64,000 nucleotides of DNA, from assembly GCF_032362555.1 (NCBI RefSeq), contig NC_083529.1:1364001-1428000 (forward strand), written 5' to 3'. This document shows, piece after piece, positions 1-10,030 of this stretch. The translations under genes were made by a program, and so were the position numbers. The DNA comes from Amyelois transitella. Lineage: Eukaryota; Arthropoda; Insecta; Lepidoptera; Pyralidae. Each line of letters starts with the position of its first letter. Within the stretch, counting starts at the first letter, position 1. A model generated the notes under the pieces. The model saw only the letters and a list, made by a program, of their open reading frames with translations. It was not told the DNA's origin and ran no database searches.

Positions 1-160
1 AATTGACGTCCGATGAAAATGCTGCAGTGTAGTTTGTTCCGCCGCTTCTTCTACACATGCTCTTTGGAAGCGGTAGTAGTTATAATTAGATTTAAGTGAT
101 GTGACGTCAATAAGTGATACCTTGTATCCAATTTTGAAAATAAATCTATTCTATTCTATT
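1..160 (+). repeat. Repeat-E
   Basis: AATTGACGTCCGATGAAAAT to AAATAAATCTATTCTATTC; probably a 5'-truncated retroposon with a TTCTA-repeat tail. It is cut at the left edge or begins there. Confidence 0.65.
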
Positions 161-582
161 GAGTTATATGTAACTATATTTTTATATCCAAGAAAACATA
201 CTATCATTTGTGCTTCCACACGGCAGCAGTTATGACTGATCATTACAATAGAAAACATGTAAACTGAATCTTGTGTCATAACTGTAACGGGCATAATCTG
301 AGCATAACGTCTGTACCATATAGTCCAGAGTTTGTAAAATGTATTTAAAGCTTGGAGTTTTTTTTAATATTACTTTTTGCGAGAACCAACAAGATATTTA
401 TTATTTTTTAATGATAATAGTTGAAAAACCTGTGTAGGTGAAGCCATATTGGATCATTGCAAATGCTTAAAAGTTAATGAGTCTATTCCCTTACTCGCCT
501 TGTACGACATCCATAGGAAACAGATGTATTGGTCACACTTATATATGCAAACTAATTATAGGTACACCCAAGAAAAAAAATA

Positions 583-828
583 CCGTGTGGTCCCCGGCAT
601 AAATAAAAAAAAAGAACAGGACCACTCCATCTCGTTCCCATGGATATCGTCAAAGGCGACTAAGGGATAGGTAATAAACTGGGGATTCTTTTGGCGATGA
701 CCTAGCAACTTGTCACTATTTGAATCTCAATTCTATCATTAAGCCAAACAGCTGAATGTGGCCTATCAGTTTTTTCAAGACTGTTGTATCTGTCTACACC
801 ACAAGTGATATAGACGTGATTATATGTT
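583..828 (+). mobile_element. SINE-A
   Basis: Head CCGTGTGGTCCCCGGCAT to GACGTGATTATATG; the tail is cut by the TGTAGCGGG element. Confidence 0.8.
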
Positions 829-1083
829 TGTAGCGGGAGCGATGATTCGGCTCGACCGCCACCAAAGGGAAGATCTTCCGCCAGGCTAGGTGTTATGCCT
901 GGGGAACCGCGGCTCCAACGATGTTGTGTCGGAGGTTGTATATATAGCTCCAATCCATGAAATCTCTGAAATCGCGATTTGGGTTCTTCGCTGCTATTGG
1001 TTGAGCGCGTCAATTTCTTCGAGATGATTGACAGTTGTTGTGAGATTGGATGTTGTGACGAGTGGCGTAGAGATGGCGCCACA
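829..1083. mobile_element. Probable solo LTR or short element, copy 1
   Basis: Begins TGTAGCGGGAGCG and ends GGCGCCACA, flanked by TGTT on both sides (825-828 and 1084-1087). It contains a TATATATAG box and an ATTGG box, as an LTR promoter would. It sits in the tail of a SINE-A. The same unit recurs at 50250-50509. Confidence 0.5.
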
Positions 1084-1190
1084 TGTTAAACCAAATTAAA
1101 TGGTGAAAACGTTGGTGTAAAAACTGTTGCACCTAAGCAGAAAACATCTTGACATCCAGTATTCCTGAACCTGAGCTATCTGAGTATGTA
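1084..1190 (+). repeat. Interspersed repeat shared with 42630-42770
   Basis: GGTGAAAACGTTGGTGTAAA, AAAACATCTTGACATCCAGT and CCTGAACCTGAGCTATCTGA occur in inverted order at 42630-42770. Family unknown to me. Confidence 0.55.
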
Positions 1191-2747
1191 AGAAAAAAAT
1201 CTATCTAGCTGAGTAGGTGAGAAAATAAAAACAATTCTACCACAAAAACAAAATAAGAATCATTTGTCTTACGACTCTTGGACTAAGATAACTGCATACA
1301 CGCACGATAACACAACTTACGGTCAACACGCAGTTTACCGGCGAGTGGGCCAGTGTTGGAACGTGTTTCTGTCTGAGGTAAGATTTACCGGTTTTTACCG
1401 GTTTTTCTTTTTTTTTTTGACTGCCAAACATATTTTCATAATAAATTTAGATGCCGTATCTTCGATCAATAAATGTTCTTAGGTCTTTATAGTGACTCTA
1501 TACTAACATTCGAATTGCGAGCGTTTTGTTTTCAAGGTGAAACAGGTGATATCATTTTGTTGATTATTTTGTAGAGACAAATGAATATTGACACGAAGAA
1601 TTTTGAGACTATTTCTTAAATTTTTCTTACATGACAAGTTGATAATATAGACGGATCAATATCCATTTTGGAAAATTATCACTTAATCTATCTAAACGAA
1701 AACAAGGCGACGCATTTTAGATGTTTGTCGCAGGTTTATAATCTCTATATATTAAGTTCTTTGTAATTTATTTATCAAAATATTACAAAATATTCACAAC
1801 AGCTTCGTCAACATCAAGGTAATACAAAATAGAAACAAACAAATACATTTAATCAAAAATACCACCCCGGACTGCACCCGGCTCAAAAGTACCCATTAAA
1901 CTTGCCGCATTCCCTCTTTGGATAGATATGGAGATATATTATTAAGTTCTTGTCTGACATAATAAAAAAAATCCTAGTCTAGACTGGATTTCCCATATTA
2001 TTGTCTACAGCATTGAATCTTTCTTAATGTATATAATATTATTTTTATTGTGTATGTTAAAATCTTGGTTGATAAAGATATCTTACCATGTAAAGTCATG
2101 ATATATTTATTTAACAACATAACTTAATAAAAAGTAAAAAAAAATATATTTAAGCTCACTCTTTATTACATTCTTTACAAAATAATATTATTTGATAGTT
2201 GTAGCAATATAAACTTACTATTACCTGTCTTTACTTATCATTCACATTTATGAAAATAATTGTAAGAACAGAGTTAAATAACAAAGTGAGTGAAATAAAA
2301 ACAATATTTAACTTAATTGCAAAATGAAAACTTACTTAAATTTTGCATTGCATTACAATTAAGATTACGATTTTAATTATGTTGGTGGAAAAAGGTAACG
2401 TCATAAAATACTACCTTATAAAAGTTTATAAATAAGCAGAAACTTTTAAAAGTATACATACCTCATTTATTACATTACGGTATATAACTGACTGACCCGA
2501 GTGGCACTAAGTGCATGACTAAAGTACAACTTTTCTTTCTTATTAGTTTTAAACAGATGATGATATGTTTATCTTTATCAAAGTCCACTTGTAAGTATCT
2601 GACGAACATAAACATTAACAGACTGACATATTTTTATCTCTAGATTTTACACCTGTCTGCATCAAAATTTAAAGGACAAGGTTCAAAGTCTGATGAAGAT
2701 TAGTTTTAAAGCTGGTTCACAATATAACCAATATTCTTTGTTTATTT
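1191..2747. other. No gene seen
   Basis: AT-rich DNA with scattered short frames that lack codon bias or recognisable domains. No repeat family recognised. Confidence 0.5.
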
Positions 2748-2860
2748 GTTTGTAATATCTTTATTGTAGTAACAAGAAAATAGTACATAGTTATAAAAGA
2801 AACAAATCACTTGCAATGGTGGACTTATCCCATGAAGGGATCTATTCCAGACAACCGACA
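2748..2860. mobile_element. LINE 3' UTR fragment (GGACTTATCC type)
   Basis: TTTGTAATATCTTTATTGTA followed by CAATGGTGGACTTATCCCAT. Related pieces: 36640-36735, 45795-45925 and 46640-46880. Confidence 0.45.
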
Positions 2861-3100
2861 CACAATAAAGGAACTAGATAATTAAGTAAAGTTCTCCTGG
2901 GGTAACCTTTTTTAGTTGGCCCAATCTCCTCATACACAATCCTCTCCTATACAAACTACTTCCTTTTCTTGTTAAATTTTCATTTTGATAATGGATCTTT
3001 CATTCCTGATAGTATATGGAACTATGTGACAACATCTCTAAAACATTACACGCCATCAAGTAACACAGCGAAGATTCTCACTTTCAAGTTTCTACTAATC

Positions 3101-3242
3101 GGATCATCATCATCATGGCGGCCTTTTGAGACTCCAGTCTTGGATATAGGCCTCTTCCCTCTTCTTCTATTCTTGGCAGTCTTGTGCCCAACTTATCCAG
3201 TCTTCGTGCCGTCTGATGTCGTTTGGGCAGCGCTGCGGTGGT
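3101..3242 (+). mobile_element. RTE-like LINE fragment
   Basis: ATCATCATCATGGCGGCCTT then GACTCCAGTCTTGGATATAG, a pattern I associate with lepidopteran RTE-type elements. Confidence 0.4.
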
Positions 3243-3527
3243 CTTTTTTTTTACGTGTGGAAAGACCTTCGTCTTCCCGTCCGGCTACGGGAAGCCGGAC
3301 GGGTTATGTGGGGCTACCGCTTCGTTGCCAGGAGTGTGAGCTGCCCTCGCTCATGTTCCTGACGCGGCGGCCGCTTCCACGGCGGCTTCCTTCCACTCCC
3401 ACTTGTGTCCGTTTGGGTAGAGAGAGGGAGAGAGATACATTGGACGATTTTTACTCGGAGGTATCCGTTTTTCTGACAATTAACTAGATTTAATTTAGTG
3501 AAACGACATTTCACTGACTATTTTAGT
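3243..3527 (-). repeat. Repeat-F copy 1
   Basis: Nearly identical to 60255-60565 apart from a deletion of about 36 bases after GTGGGGCT and a small duplication near TTAACTAGATTTAA. It starts in an oligo-T and ends at AGTAAG in both copies, which defines the element borders. Confidence 0.6.
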
Positions 3528-4115
3528 AAGTAGGCCAGCAGGGTGACCCGTCGGCCTGAGGTGGTCTGCCGTAACATACATAGAACGTACTCCAAATCGC
3601 TGGAACCGAGGTTCTCCAGACAACTCTTAGCCTGGCGGAAGATCTTTCCTTTGTGGCGGTCTAGCCCCAATCATCGCTCCTGCTTCAACTCTCTAAGCTT
3701 CATTGGTCCATTCTCATTATAGGTATCCTAATTCTTTTTATCAGGACAAGAGAAGGATCACAAATTCAAAGCCATGGAATTTTGAACTTGATTTTCAGAT
3801 TCCTGCCCTGTAGTACCTATGTAGACCAGTCTTTATCCACTTGTTGACAGAACTATTCAAAGTCCAAAGATTCAACAAAAATATAAAGAGTCACGGTGCT
3901 ATTAAGCCCAATTTTTGATGTTTCTACTTAGACAGACGTCCAAACGTTTTGGAGTAACTTCTATATAGTTTGAGCCAGTGAGTTTGACAATGATCGCCTG
4001 TGTATCCCCTACATCATTTAGTGAAGGTCAGTTAATTTCATTTTGGCGTGTGGGTGACGAAACTATTTGGTGTCAATAATATAGTCTAAGTCTGACTATA
4101 TTTTATACTACTATT

Positions 4116-4381
4116 ACTAGCTGTGTCCGCGACTTCGTCCGCGTGGGATAGTTATTTTGGGCATCATTGAAGCCCTCAAGGATGAATAATTTTCCCCGTT
4201 TTTTTTTTCACATTTTCCATTATTTCTTCGCTCGTAATAGTTGCAGCGAGATGTTAAAGCCTTCCTAGATAAATTGTCTATTAAACGCAAAAAGAATTTT
4301 TCAATTCGAACCAGTAGTTCCATAGATTAGCGCGTTCAAATAAACAAACAAACTCTTCAGCTTTATAATATTAAGTATAGA
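4116..4381 (-). mobile_element. HEL1 Helitron-like element
   Basis: In plus-strand reading it starts ACTAGCTGTGTCCGCGACTT and ends CTTTATAATATTAAGTATAG. Full length, followed closely by a second copy in the same orientation. Confidence 0.75.
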
Positions 4382-4618
4382 TGTAGTCTAGCTTATGATG
4401 ATTAGGTATACAAAGACCGAACGACGTACAAACATTGCAAATCTGTATAATTTTAGGCCTTGACAATGATCGCGTGTGTACTTGCCTCCTGTATCAGTTA
4501 GTGAAGGTCACTAAAGTTCATTTTGCCATGTCGCGGTTGGGTTGCGTAATTACTGTTCTGTGTCAACAGTTTAATGTCTGCCTACGTACGTTTTGTTATT
4601 CTTTGCAGATTTATTTAT

Positions 4619-4942
4619 TACTAGCTGTGCCCGTGACTTCGTCCGTGTGGAATAGTAATTTTCGGCATCATTGAAGCCCTCAAGGATGAATAATTTTCCC
4701 CGTGAATGTTTCCCATAATGGGAAATGTGAAAAAAAAAATGTTTTTCCCATTTTCCATTATGTCTTTGCTCCTTATAGTTGCAGCGTGATGTTATATAGC
4801 CTAAAGCCTAAAAAATGTAATTAAGCCTTCCTTGATAAATGGTATATTCAACGCAAAAAGAATTTTTCAATTCGAACCAGTAGTTCCTGAGATTCAAACA
4901 ACAAACAAACAAACTCTTCAGCTTTATAATATTAGCATAGAT
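4619..4942 (-). mobile_element. HEL1 Helitron-like element
   Basis: Same borders as the copy at 4116. It carries an internal duplication around TTTCCCATAATGGGAAA that makes it about 60 bases longer. Confidence 0.75.
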
Positions 4943-5427
4943 ACCTACCTATATTTATTATTAATTATTTTTCTATCATTTCAATGGCTTCAAACTGTGG
5001 GATGGGACTTTCATCGAGACAAATACAATTTTTATTTTTTATTTGGAAAATACATACACATAATCACGCCTATACCTTGCGGGGTAGACAGAGCCAACAG
5101 TCTTTAAATTATTTTGGGGTTATTGACATATCAACAGCCTCTTAATGTGTTAAATATTACATTTTTTTTTTGTTGTTGGCTTCAAAGCTCAAGATTCAAT
5201 TAAATAGGTAAGTACAGCATTTGTAATAATTTACATTCTTTGGTTTCTTATAAAAAGTGAAATTTTGGTCACTTCTACCGGCGGTATTTTTGATGATCTA
5301 GATTTTGAGGGGTTTTAATATAAGTATTTCAAAATAAAAAGAAAACCTATTTATCAAAGCAAAGACGAAACCTCTGAAAGAATTTCATGGCAAAGGAACA
5401 GATTTTTTATAACAACGTAAGTTTGAA

Positions 5428-5670
5428 TACTATCCGATGCTGACAGAGGAAAACATCGTGAGGAAACCTGCACATTCAGGCAACTGGATGTGTAACCATG
5501 ATCGATCCAAAACGGGTTAGGTACCCCTGCATAGGTTGCGGAGGTCAGACGGTAGTCGCTTCGTGTAAAAACGTGACCCACCCAATCCACGATCCATGGT
5601 CAAAGGCATACCCCGGGCTCCTCTCCAGAGTGGTGAGGATGCAACCGGGACTAAAGCCAGGAGGAAGAAT
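5428..5670 (+). mobile_element. SINE-D, 3' part
   Basis: GAGGAAACCTGCACATTCAG, GGAGGTCAGACGGTAGTCGC, CTCCAGAGTGGTGAGGATGC. Confidence 0.7.
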
Positions 5671-5761
5671 AAGCAATTGCTACGAAAGAATATTTCGATA
5701 TTATCTACTAGTCAGATTTACAAGTAGCATTTAAAGAATTTTTGAAAAATAACTTATTATG

Positions 5762-6029
5762 GTGCCGTGTGGTTCCCGGCACCAGTACAAAAAAAAATAG
5801 GGCCACTCCATCTCTTTCCCATGGATATCGATGAAGACGACTAAGGGCCTATCCCTTTACTTACAAACTTGGGATTCTTTTTTTAGGCGATGGGCTAGCA
5901 ACCTGTCATTAACTGAATCTCAATTCTATCATTAAGCCAAATAGCTGAACGTGGCCATTCAGTTTTTTCAAGACTGTTGGCTCTGTCTACCCCGCAAGGG
6001 ATATAGACGTGACCATATGTAAGTATGTA
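5762..6029 (+). mobile_element. SINE-A, full length
   Basis: GTGCCGTGTGGTTCCCGGCA to ATATGTAAGTATGTA. Confidence 0.85.
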
Positions 6030-6309
6030 ACTTATTATGAATTCATAAATTCTACGTTAGCGCAGTAACTGTCTGTTTTATGCTTAACTGTTATTAGTTA
6101 ATTGCATACAAACCCGTAAGCAATGATAATTTGATGCAAGAACGACTATTCTGAACCTAACCCGCCATCTTGGATCTTTGTAATTGGAATGGCTTATATT
6201 TTACACAGTTACAAATCTCCTATTAACTTATTCTTTCACCTGGATCCAGGTTAAATCCACACCTCTAAAGTTGCGCCTTTTGAAATCTTCTTCTACACAT
6301 GCATAATTA

Positions 6310-6515
6310 ATCTTTCCCATGGATGTCGTAAAAGGCGACTAAGGGATAGGCTTATAACCTTGGGATTGTTCTTTGTGGCGATGGATATGCTTAATACTGT
6401 CACTATTTGAATCTAAATTCTATCATGAAGCCGAACAGCTGAACGTGGCTTATCATCAGTCGTTCAAGACTGTTGGCTCTGTCTACCTCGCAAGGACGTC
6501 TGTGTTTGTAGGAAT
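6310..6515 (+). mobile_element. SINE-A, 5'-truncated
   Basis: Starts at TTTCCCATGGATGTCGTAAA and is diverged at the tail. Confidence 0.7.
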
Positions 6516-6888
6516 GTATTTATTTACAATTGTACTTGTCATGACATGACTGACATTTATATAATATGACTACCTCGTAGTCATACCTAGGTATATAAAC
6601 TTTATGAATATACAGAAAACATTGTCATCGCCGTGTGATTTCCCGCACTTAAGAATAGAACAACTCAATATCTACTTTTCTAATGAATTACTATGGGATA
6701 GTCAGCATATTGAGTAGGTCTGAGAATCGGCCAACATCCATTTTTCATACCCCTTAGTGATAAGGGTTAACCCTTAACATTTTTTAACTAGAAATTACTT
6801 AAAAATTATTTATATAGCAAAACAACGTTTTCAACGGGACAGCTAGTAATCTATACTAATATTATAAAGCTAAAGAGTTTGTTTGTTT

Positions 6889-7112
6889 GCACCAGTACAA
6901 AAAAGAATAGGCCCACTAGATAACTTATACTAAGGGATAGACTTACAAACTTGGGATTCTTTTTTTAGGCGATGGGCTAGCAACCTGTCACTATTTGAAT
7001 CTCAATTCTATCATTAAGCCAAATAGCTGAACGTGGCCATTCAGTCTTTTCAAGACTGTTGGCTTTGTCTACCCCACAAGGGATATAGACGTGACCGTAT
7101 GTATGTATGTAG
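6889..7112 (+). mobile_element. SINE-A, 5'-truncated, behind a HEL1 5' fragment
   Basis: Begins CACCAGTACAAAAAAGAATA. The preceding 6848-6888 is a HEL1 5' end (CTAATATTATAAAGC). Confidence 0.7.
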
Positions 7113-7303
7113 TTTGTTTGTTTGTTTAGGATTAAGATTATCTATTAGTATACCTACCCCATCGTATGAGCATCGGGTATCTTTATATTTGTTATCGGCC
7201 GCCATTGTAAACAAATAAGATTATTTTTTTAGATAACGAGCGACCTTTGATCTACACGTAAGCTAAAGTCTGGAATACTAAGTAAGATACATAAGGTTGC
7301 CGT

Positions 7304-7445
7304 GTAGTTTCCGACATTTAAGAATAGAACCACTCCATATTTTTACTATGGTCGTAAAAGGCGGCTAAGGGATAGGCTGATGTACTTGTGATTTCTCTTG
7401 TAGGCGATGGGTTAGCAACCTGTCACTATTTGAATTTCAATTCTA
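7304..7445 (+). mobile_element. SINE-A, 3'-truncated
   Basis: GCCGTGTAGTTTCCGACATT to GAATTTCAATTCTA, where a HEL2 piece begins. A further diverged head lies at 6630-6700. Confidence 0.6.
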
Positions 7446-7574
7446 GGCTATATTTTATTCTGGGTCTTCAGCTACCTACATAGCAAATTTCATCGTTATC
7501 GGTTCAGTAGTTTTTGCGTGAAAGAGTAACAAACATCCATACTGACATACAAACTTTCGCATTTATAATATTAG
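7446..7574 (-). mobile_element. HEL2 5' half, inverted
   Basis: Inverted match to the first 130 bases of HEL2 (ACCGATAACG, TTTCACGC region). It faces the full copy at 7621, so the two could pair as a long hairpin. Confidence 0.6.
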
Positions 7575-7620
7575 TTGGATTTCAACTCAACTTTGGAGTC
7601 AACATATAGATACAATATAC

Positions 7621-7845
7621 TCGTACATACCTAATCCTACTACTATTATAAAGGCGAAAGTTTGTATGGATGTATGGATGTTTGTTACTCTTTCACGCAA
7701 AAACTACTGAACCGATTACCATGAAATTTGGTATGTAGGTAGCTGAAGACCCAGAATAACACATAGGCTACTTTTTATCCCAGAGTTCCCGCGGGATTGA
7801 TAGGGTTTCCTTTCCATGCGGACGAAGTCGCGGGCGGCCTCTAGT
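7621..7845 (+). mobile_element. HEL2 Helitron-like element
   Basis: Starts TCCTACTACTATTATAAAGG and ends with GCGGACGAAGTCGCGGGC hairpin, then CTCTAGT. No inverted termini, no coding frame. Only a few differences from the copy at 14501-14709, one of them a TTTCC duplication. Confidence 0.75.
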
Positions 7846-8096
7846 AACCAATATATTTTAAACAGCGGTCAATGTCACAGGCGCAAGACGCGATTGCTCA
7901 ATTTTACAGTTAGGTTATTAACATCCGCCCGTGACTCCGTTCGAATGTAAATTGTATGTGTTATTTATTTATTTACTAATTTATGTACACAGAAAACATC
8001 GAGACTGATAAACACAAGAAACAAAATTACGTAGGTTCTGCTTATTTATTCTATACAGAATGTGTTCTTCTTATAAAGAAGCTAATTACTCTTGAG

Positions 8097-8494
8097 TTTT
8101 AGGCGATGATGGGCTAACAACTTGTCATTATTTAAATCTCAATTCTACCTTAAGCCGTACAGTTCAAAATGGCCTGTCAGTTTTTTCAAGATTGTAGATA
8201 GGCTCTCTTTACCCCGCAAGGGATATAGACGTGATTATTTGTATGTATGTATAGTTTCATCTCAACATAGGTACATATACTTACGTCTATATCTCTTGCG
8301 GGGTAGACAGAGTCTTGAAAAAACTGATAGGCCACGTTCAGCTTTTTCTTGGCTTGATGATAGAATGGAGCTTTGAATGGTGACAGGTTGCTAGCCCATC
8401 GCTTAAAAGAAGAATCCCAATCTTATAAGCCGATTCCTTAGTCCCCTTTACGACATCCGCGTGAAAGAGATGGAGTAATCCTATTCTTTTTATT
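8097..8494. mobile_element. Two SINE-A copies facing tail to tail
   Basis: 8097-8252 is a plus copy lacking its head. 8279-8494 is a minus copy lacking its head. Their tails are 27 bases apart, so the pair can fold back. Confidence 0.7.
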
Positions 8495-8649
8495 ATTTAC
8501 CGAGTTACGTGACTCTAAATTACTGTCCCAATTTAAAAAAATTATTAAAAATTATTACCTTTCCAAGCCTTGCTAATTTGGTAAATATTGTACATATTTT
8601 ATGTAAGTTTATTATTTTGTATTTATATATGTATTTTATTATATTTTGT

Positions 8650-8855
8650 ATATGTACTTATTTGTTTATTTATGTCTATTATTAGTTGTGTGAGTGGAGT
8701 ACACGCCTGTCACCCTTTCCATCATGTCTCCTATCTCGGGTCTGCTGGAAGAGATTTCTTTTGAAATAAGCAGAACCTTTGTAATTTTGTTTCTTGTGTT
8801 TATCAGTCTCGATGTTTTCTGTGTACATAAATTAGTAAATAAATAAATAAATAAA
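8650..8855 (+). repeat. LINE-like 3' end, repeated inverted at 7960-8085
   Basis: ATAAGCAGAACCTTTGTAAT and CAGTCTCGATGTTTTCTGTG, then an AAATAAATAAATAAAT tail. The piece at 7960-8085 is its inverted partial copy. Confidence 0.5.
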
Positions 8856-9082
8856 TTGCTACCGGGAACCACACGGCACTTACAACAACTATACAAAATA
8901 ACTTTGAGACCTGTGATTCTGCCAAAATATGGAAGATTCCTAAAGTTGCAAACAGGTCAGGGGTTTATCGTGGTGTGCGGTCACCGCTGCCAACATAAAT
9001 GTAGTCACCTAAGTAACCAAGTATATTTAGATAATTATCATTAAGACCTCAAAAATCATCTACGATGACTGTAACCGTATAA

Positions 9083-9344
9083 GTGCCGTGTGGTTCCCGG
9101 CACCAATACAAAATAGAATAGGACCACTCCATCTCTTTCCCATGGATGTCGTAAAAGGCGACTAAGTGATAAGCTTACAAACTTGGGATTCTTTTTTAGG
9201 CGATGGGCTAGCAACCTGTCAATATTTGAATCTCAATTCTATCATTATGCCAAATAGCTGAACGTGGCCATTCAGTCTTTTCAAGACTGTTGGCTCTGTC
9301 TACCACGCAAGGGATATAGACGTGACCATATGTATGTATGTATG
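9083..9344 (+). mobile_element. SINE-A, full length
   Basis: GTGCCGTGTGGTTCCCGGCA to ATATGTATGTATGTATG. Confidence 0.85.
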
Positions 9345-9455
9345 ACAATAACCGTCAAAAAGACGCACCCCCGACTCTTTTCCAGAGAGGTGAGTTGAGG
9401 ATGTACTTGTACCAGGAGAAAGAATGGTTATATCAAAAATATATGTATATAAAAA

Positions 9456-9540
9456 TCTTCTCTTGAATGTGTGGATGAAGCGAGAGAAGTATGCAAAGAT
9501 CGTGGCAAGTGGAAAGGTGTAATCTCTGCCTAACACTCCA
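9456..9540 (+). mobile_element. SINE-B fragment
   Basis: Retains GTGTGGATGAAGCGAGAGAA and GGCAAGTGGAAAGGTGTAAT; tail missing. Confidence 0.55.
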
Positions 9541-9574
9541 AGAATATGGATTTTATGTAAATACCTATTCTTCT

Positions 9575-10013
9575 CCGTACGTCCGATGACAATGCTGCAG
9601 TGTAGTTTGTAACGCCGCTTCTTCTACACATGCGCTTTGGAAGTGGTAGTAGTTATAATGAGATTTAAGTGATGTGACGTCAATAAGTGATACCTTGTAT
9701 CCAATTTTGAAAATAAATCTATTCTACATACATACATATGATCACGTCTTTATCCCTTACGGGGTAGACAGAGCCAACAGTCTTAAAAAGACTGATAGGC
9801 CACGTTCAGCTGTTTGGCTTAATGATAGAATTGATTTTCAAATAGTGACGGGTTGCTAGCCCATCGCCTAAAAGAAGAATCCCAAGTTTATAAGCCTATC
9901 CTTTAGTCGCCTTTTACGACATCCATGGGAAAGAGATGGCGTAGTCCTATTCTTTTTTGTATTGGTGCCTGGAACCACACGGTATCTATTTTAAAATAAT
10001 AAATCTATTATAT
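9575..10013 (+). repeat. Repeat-E interrupted by a SINE-A, in front of JHEH
   Basis: CGTCCGATGACAATGCTGCA to AAATAAATCTATT, broken at 9724 and resumed at 9985 with AATAAATCTATTATATTCTA. Confidence 0.65.
9724..9984 (-). mobile_element. SINE-A inserted in Repeat-E, 46 bases before the JHEH start
   Basis: Flanked by TCTATT at 9718-9723 and 9985-9990. Splits the tail of a Repeat-E copy. Confidence 0.8.
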
Positions 10014-10030
10014 TCTATTCTCTCTCAGCC
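10005..10030 (+). promoter_or_regulatory. 3' splice site before the first JHEH coding exon
   Basis: A pyrimidine-rich run, TTCTATTCTCTCTCAG, ends at 10028, two bases before the ATG. This implies an untranslated first exon further upstream. The run continues from an AAATAAATCTATT segment matching the 3' tail of Repeat-E, so the splice signal looks transposon-derived. A start of transcription just upstream without splicing is the alternative. Confidence 0.55.

Noticed and set aside
702..1082. 126-residue minus-strand frame
   Set aside because: It spans the SINE-A tail and the TGTAGCGGG repeat, which also occurs at 50250; no domain recognised.
2969..3487. 172-residue plus-strand frame
   Set aside because: It joins an RTE-like fragment to Repeat-F; the Repeat-F part also gives a frame at 60269, so this is repeat-derived.
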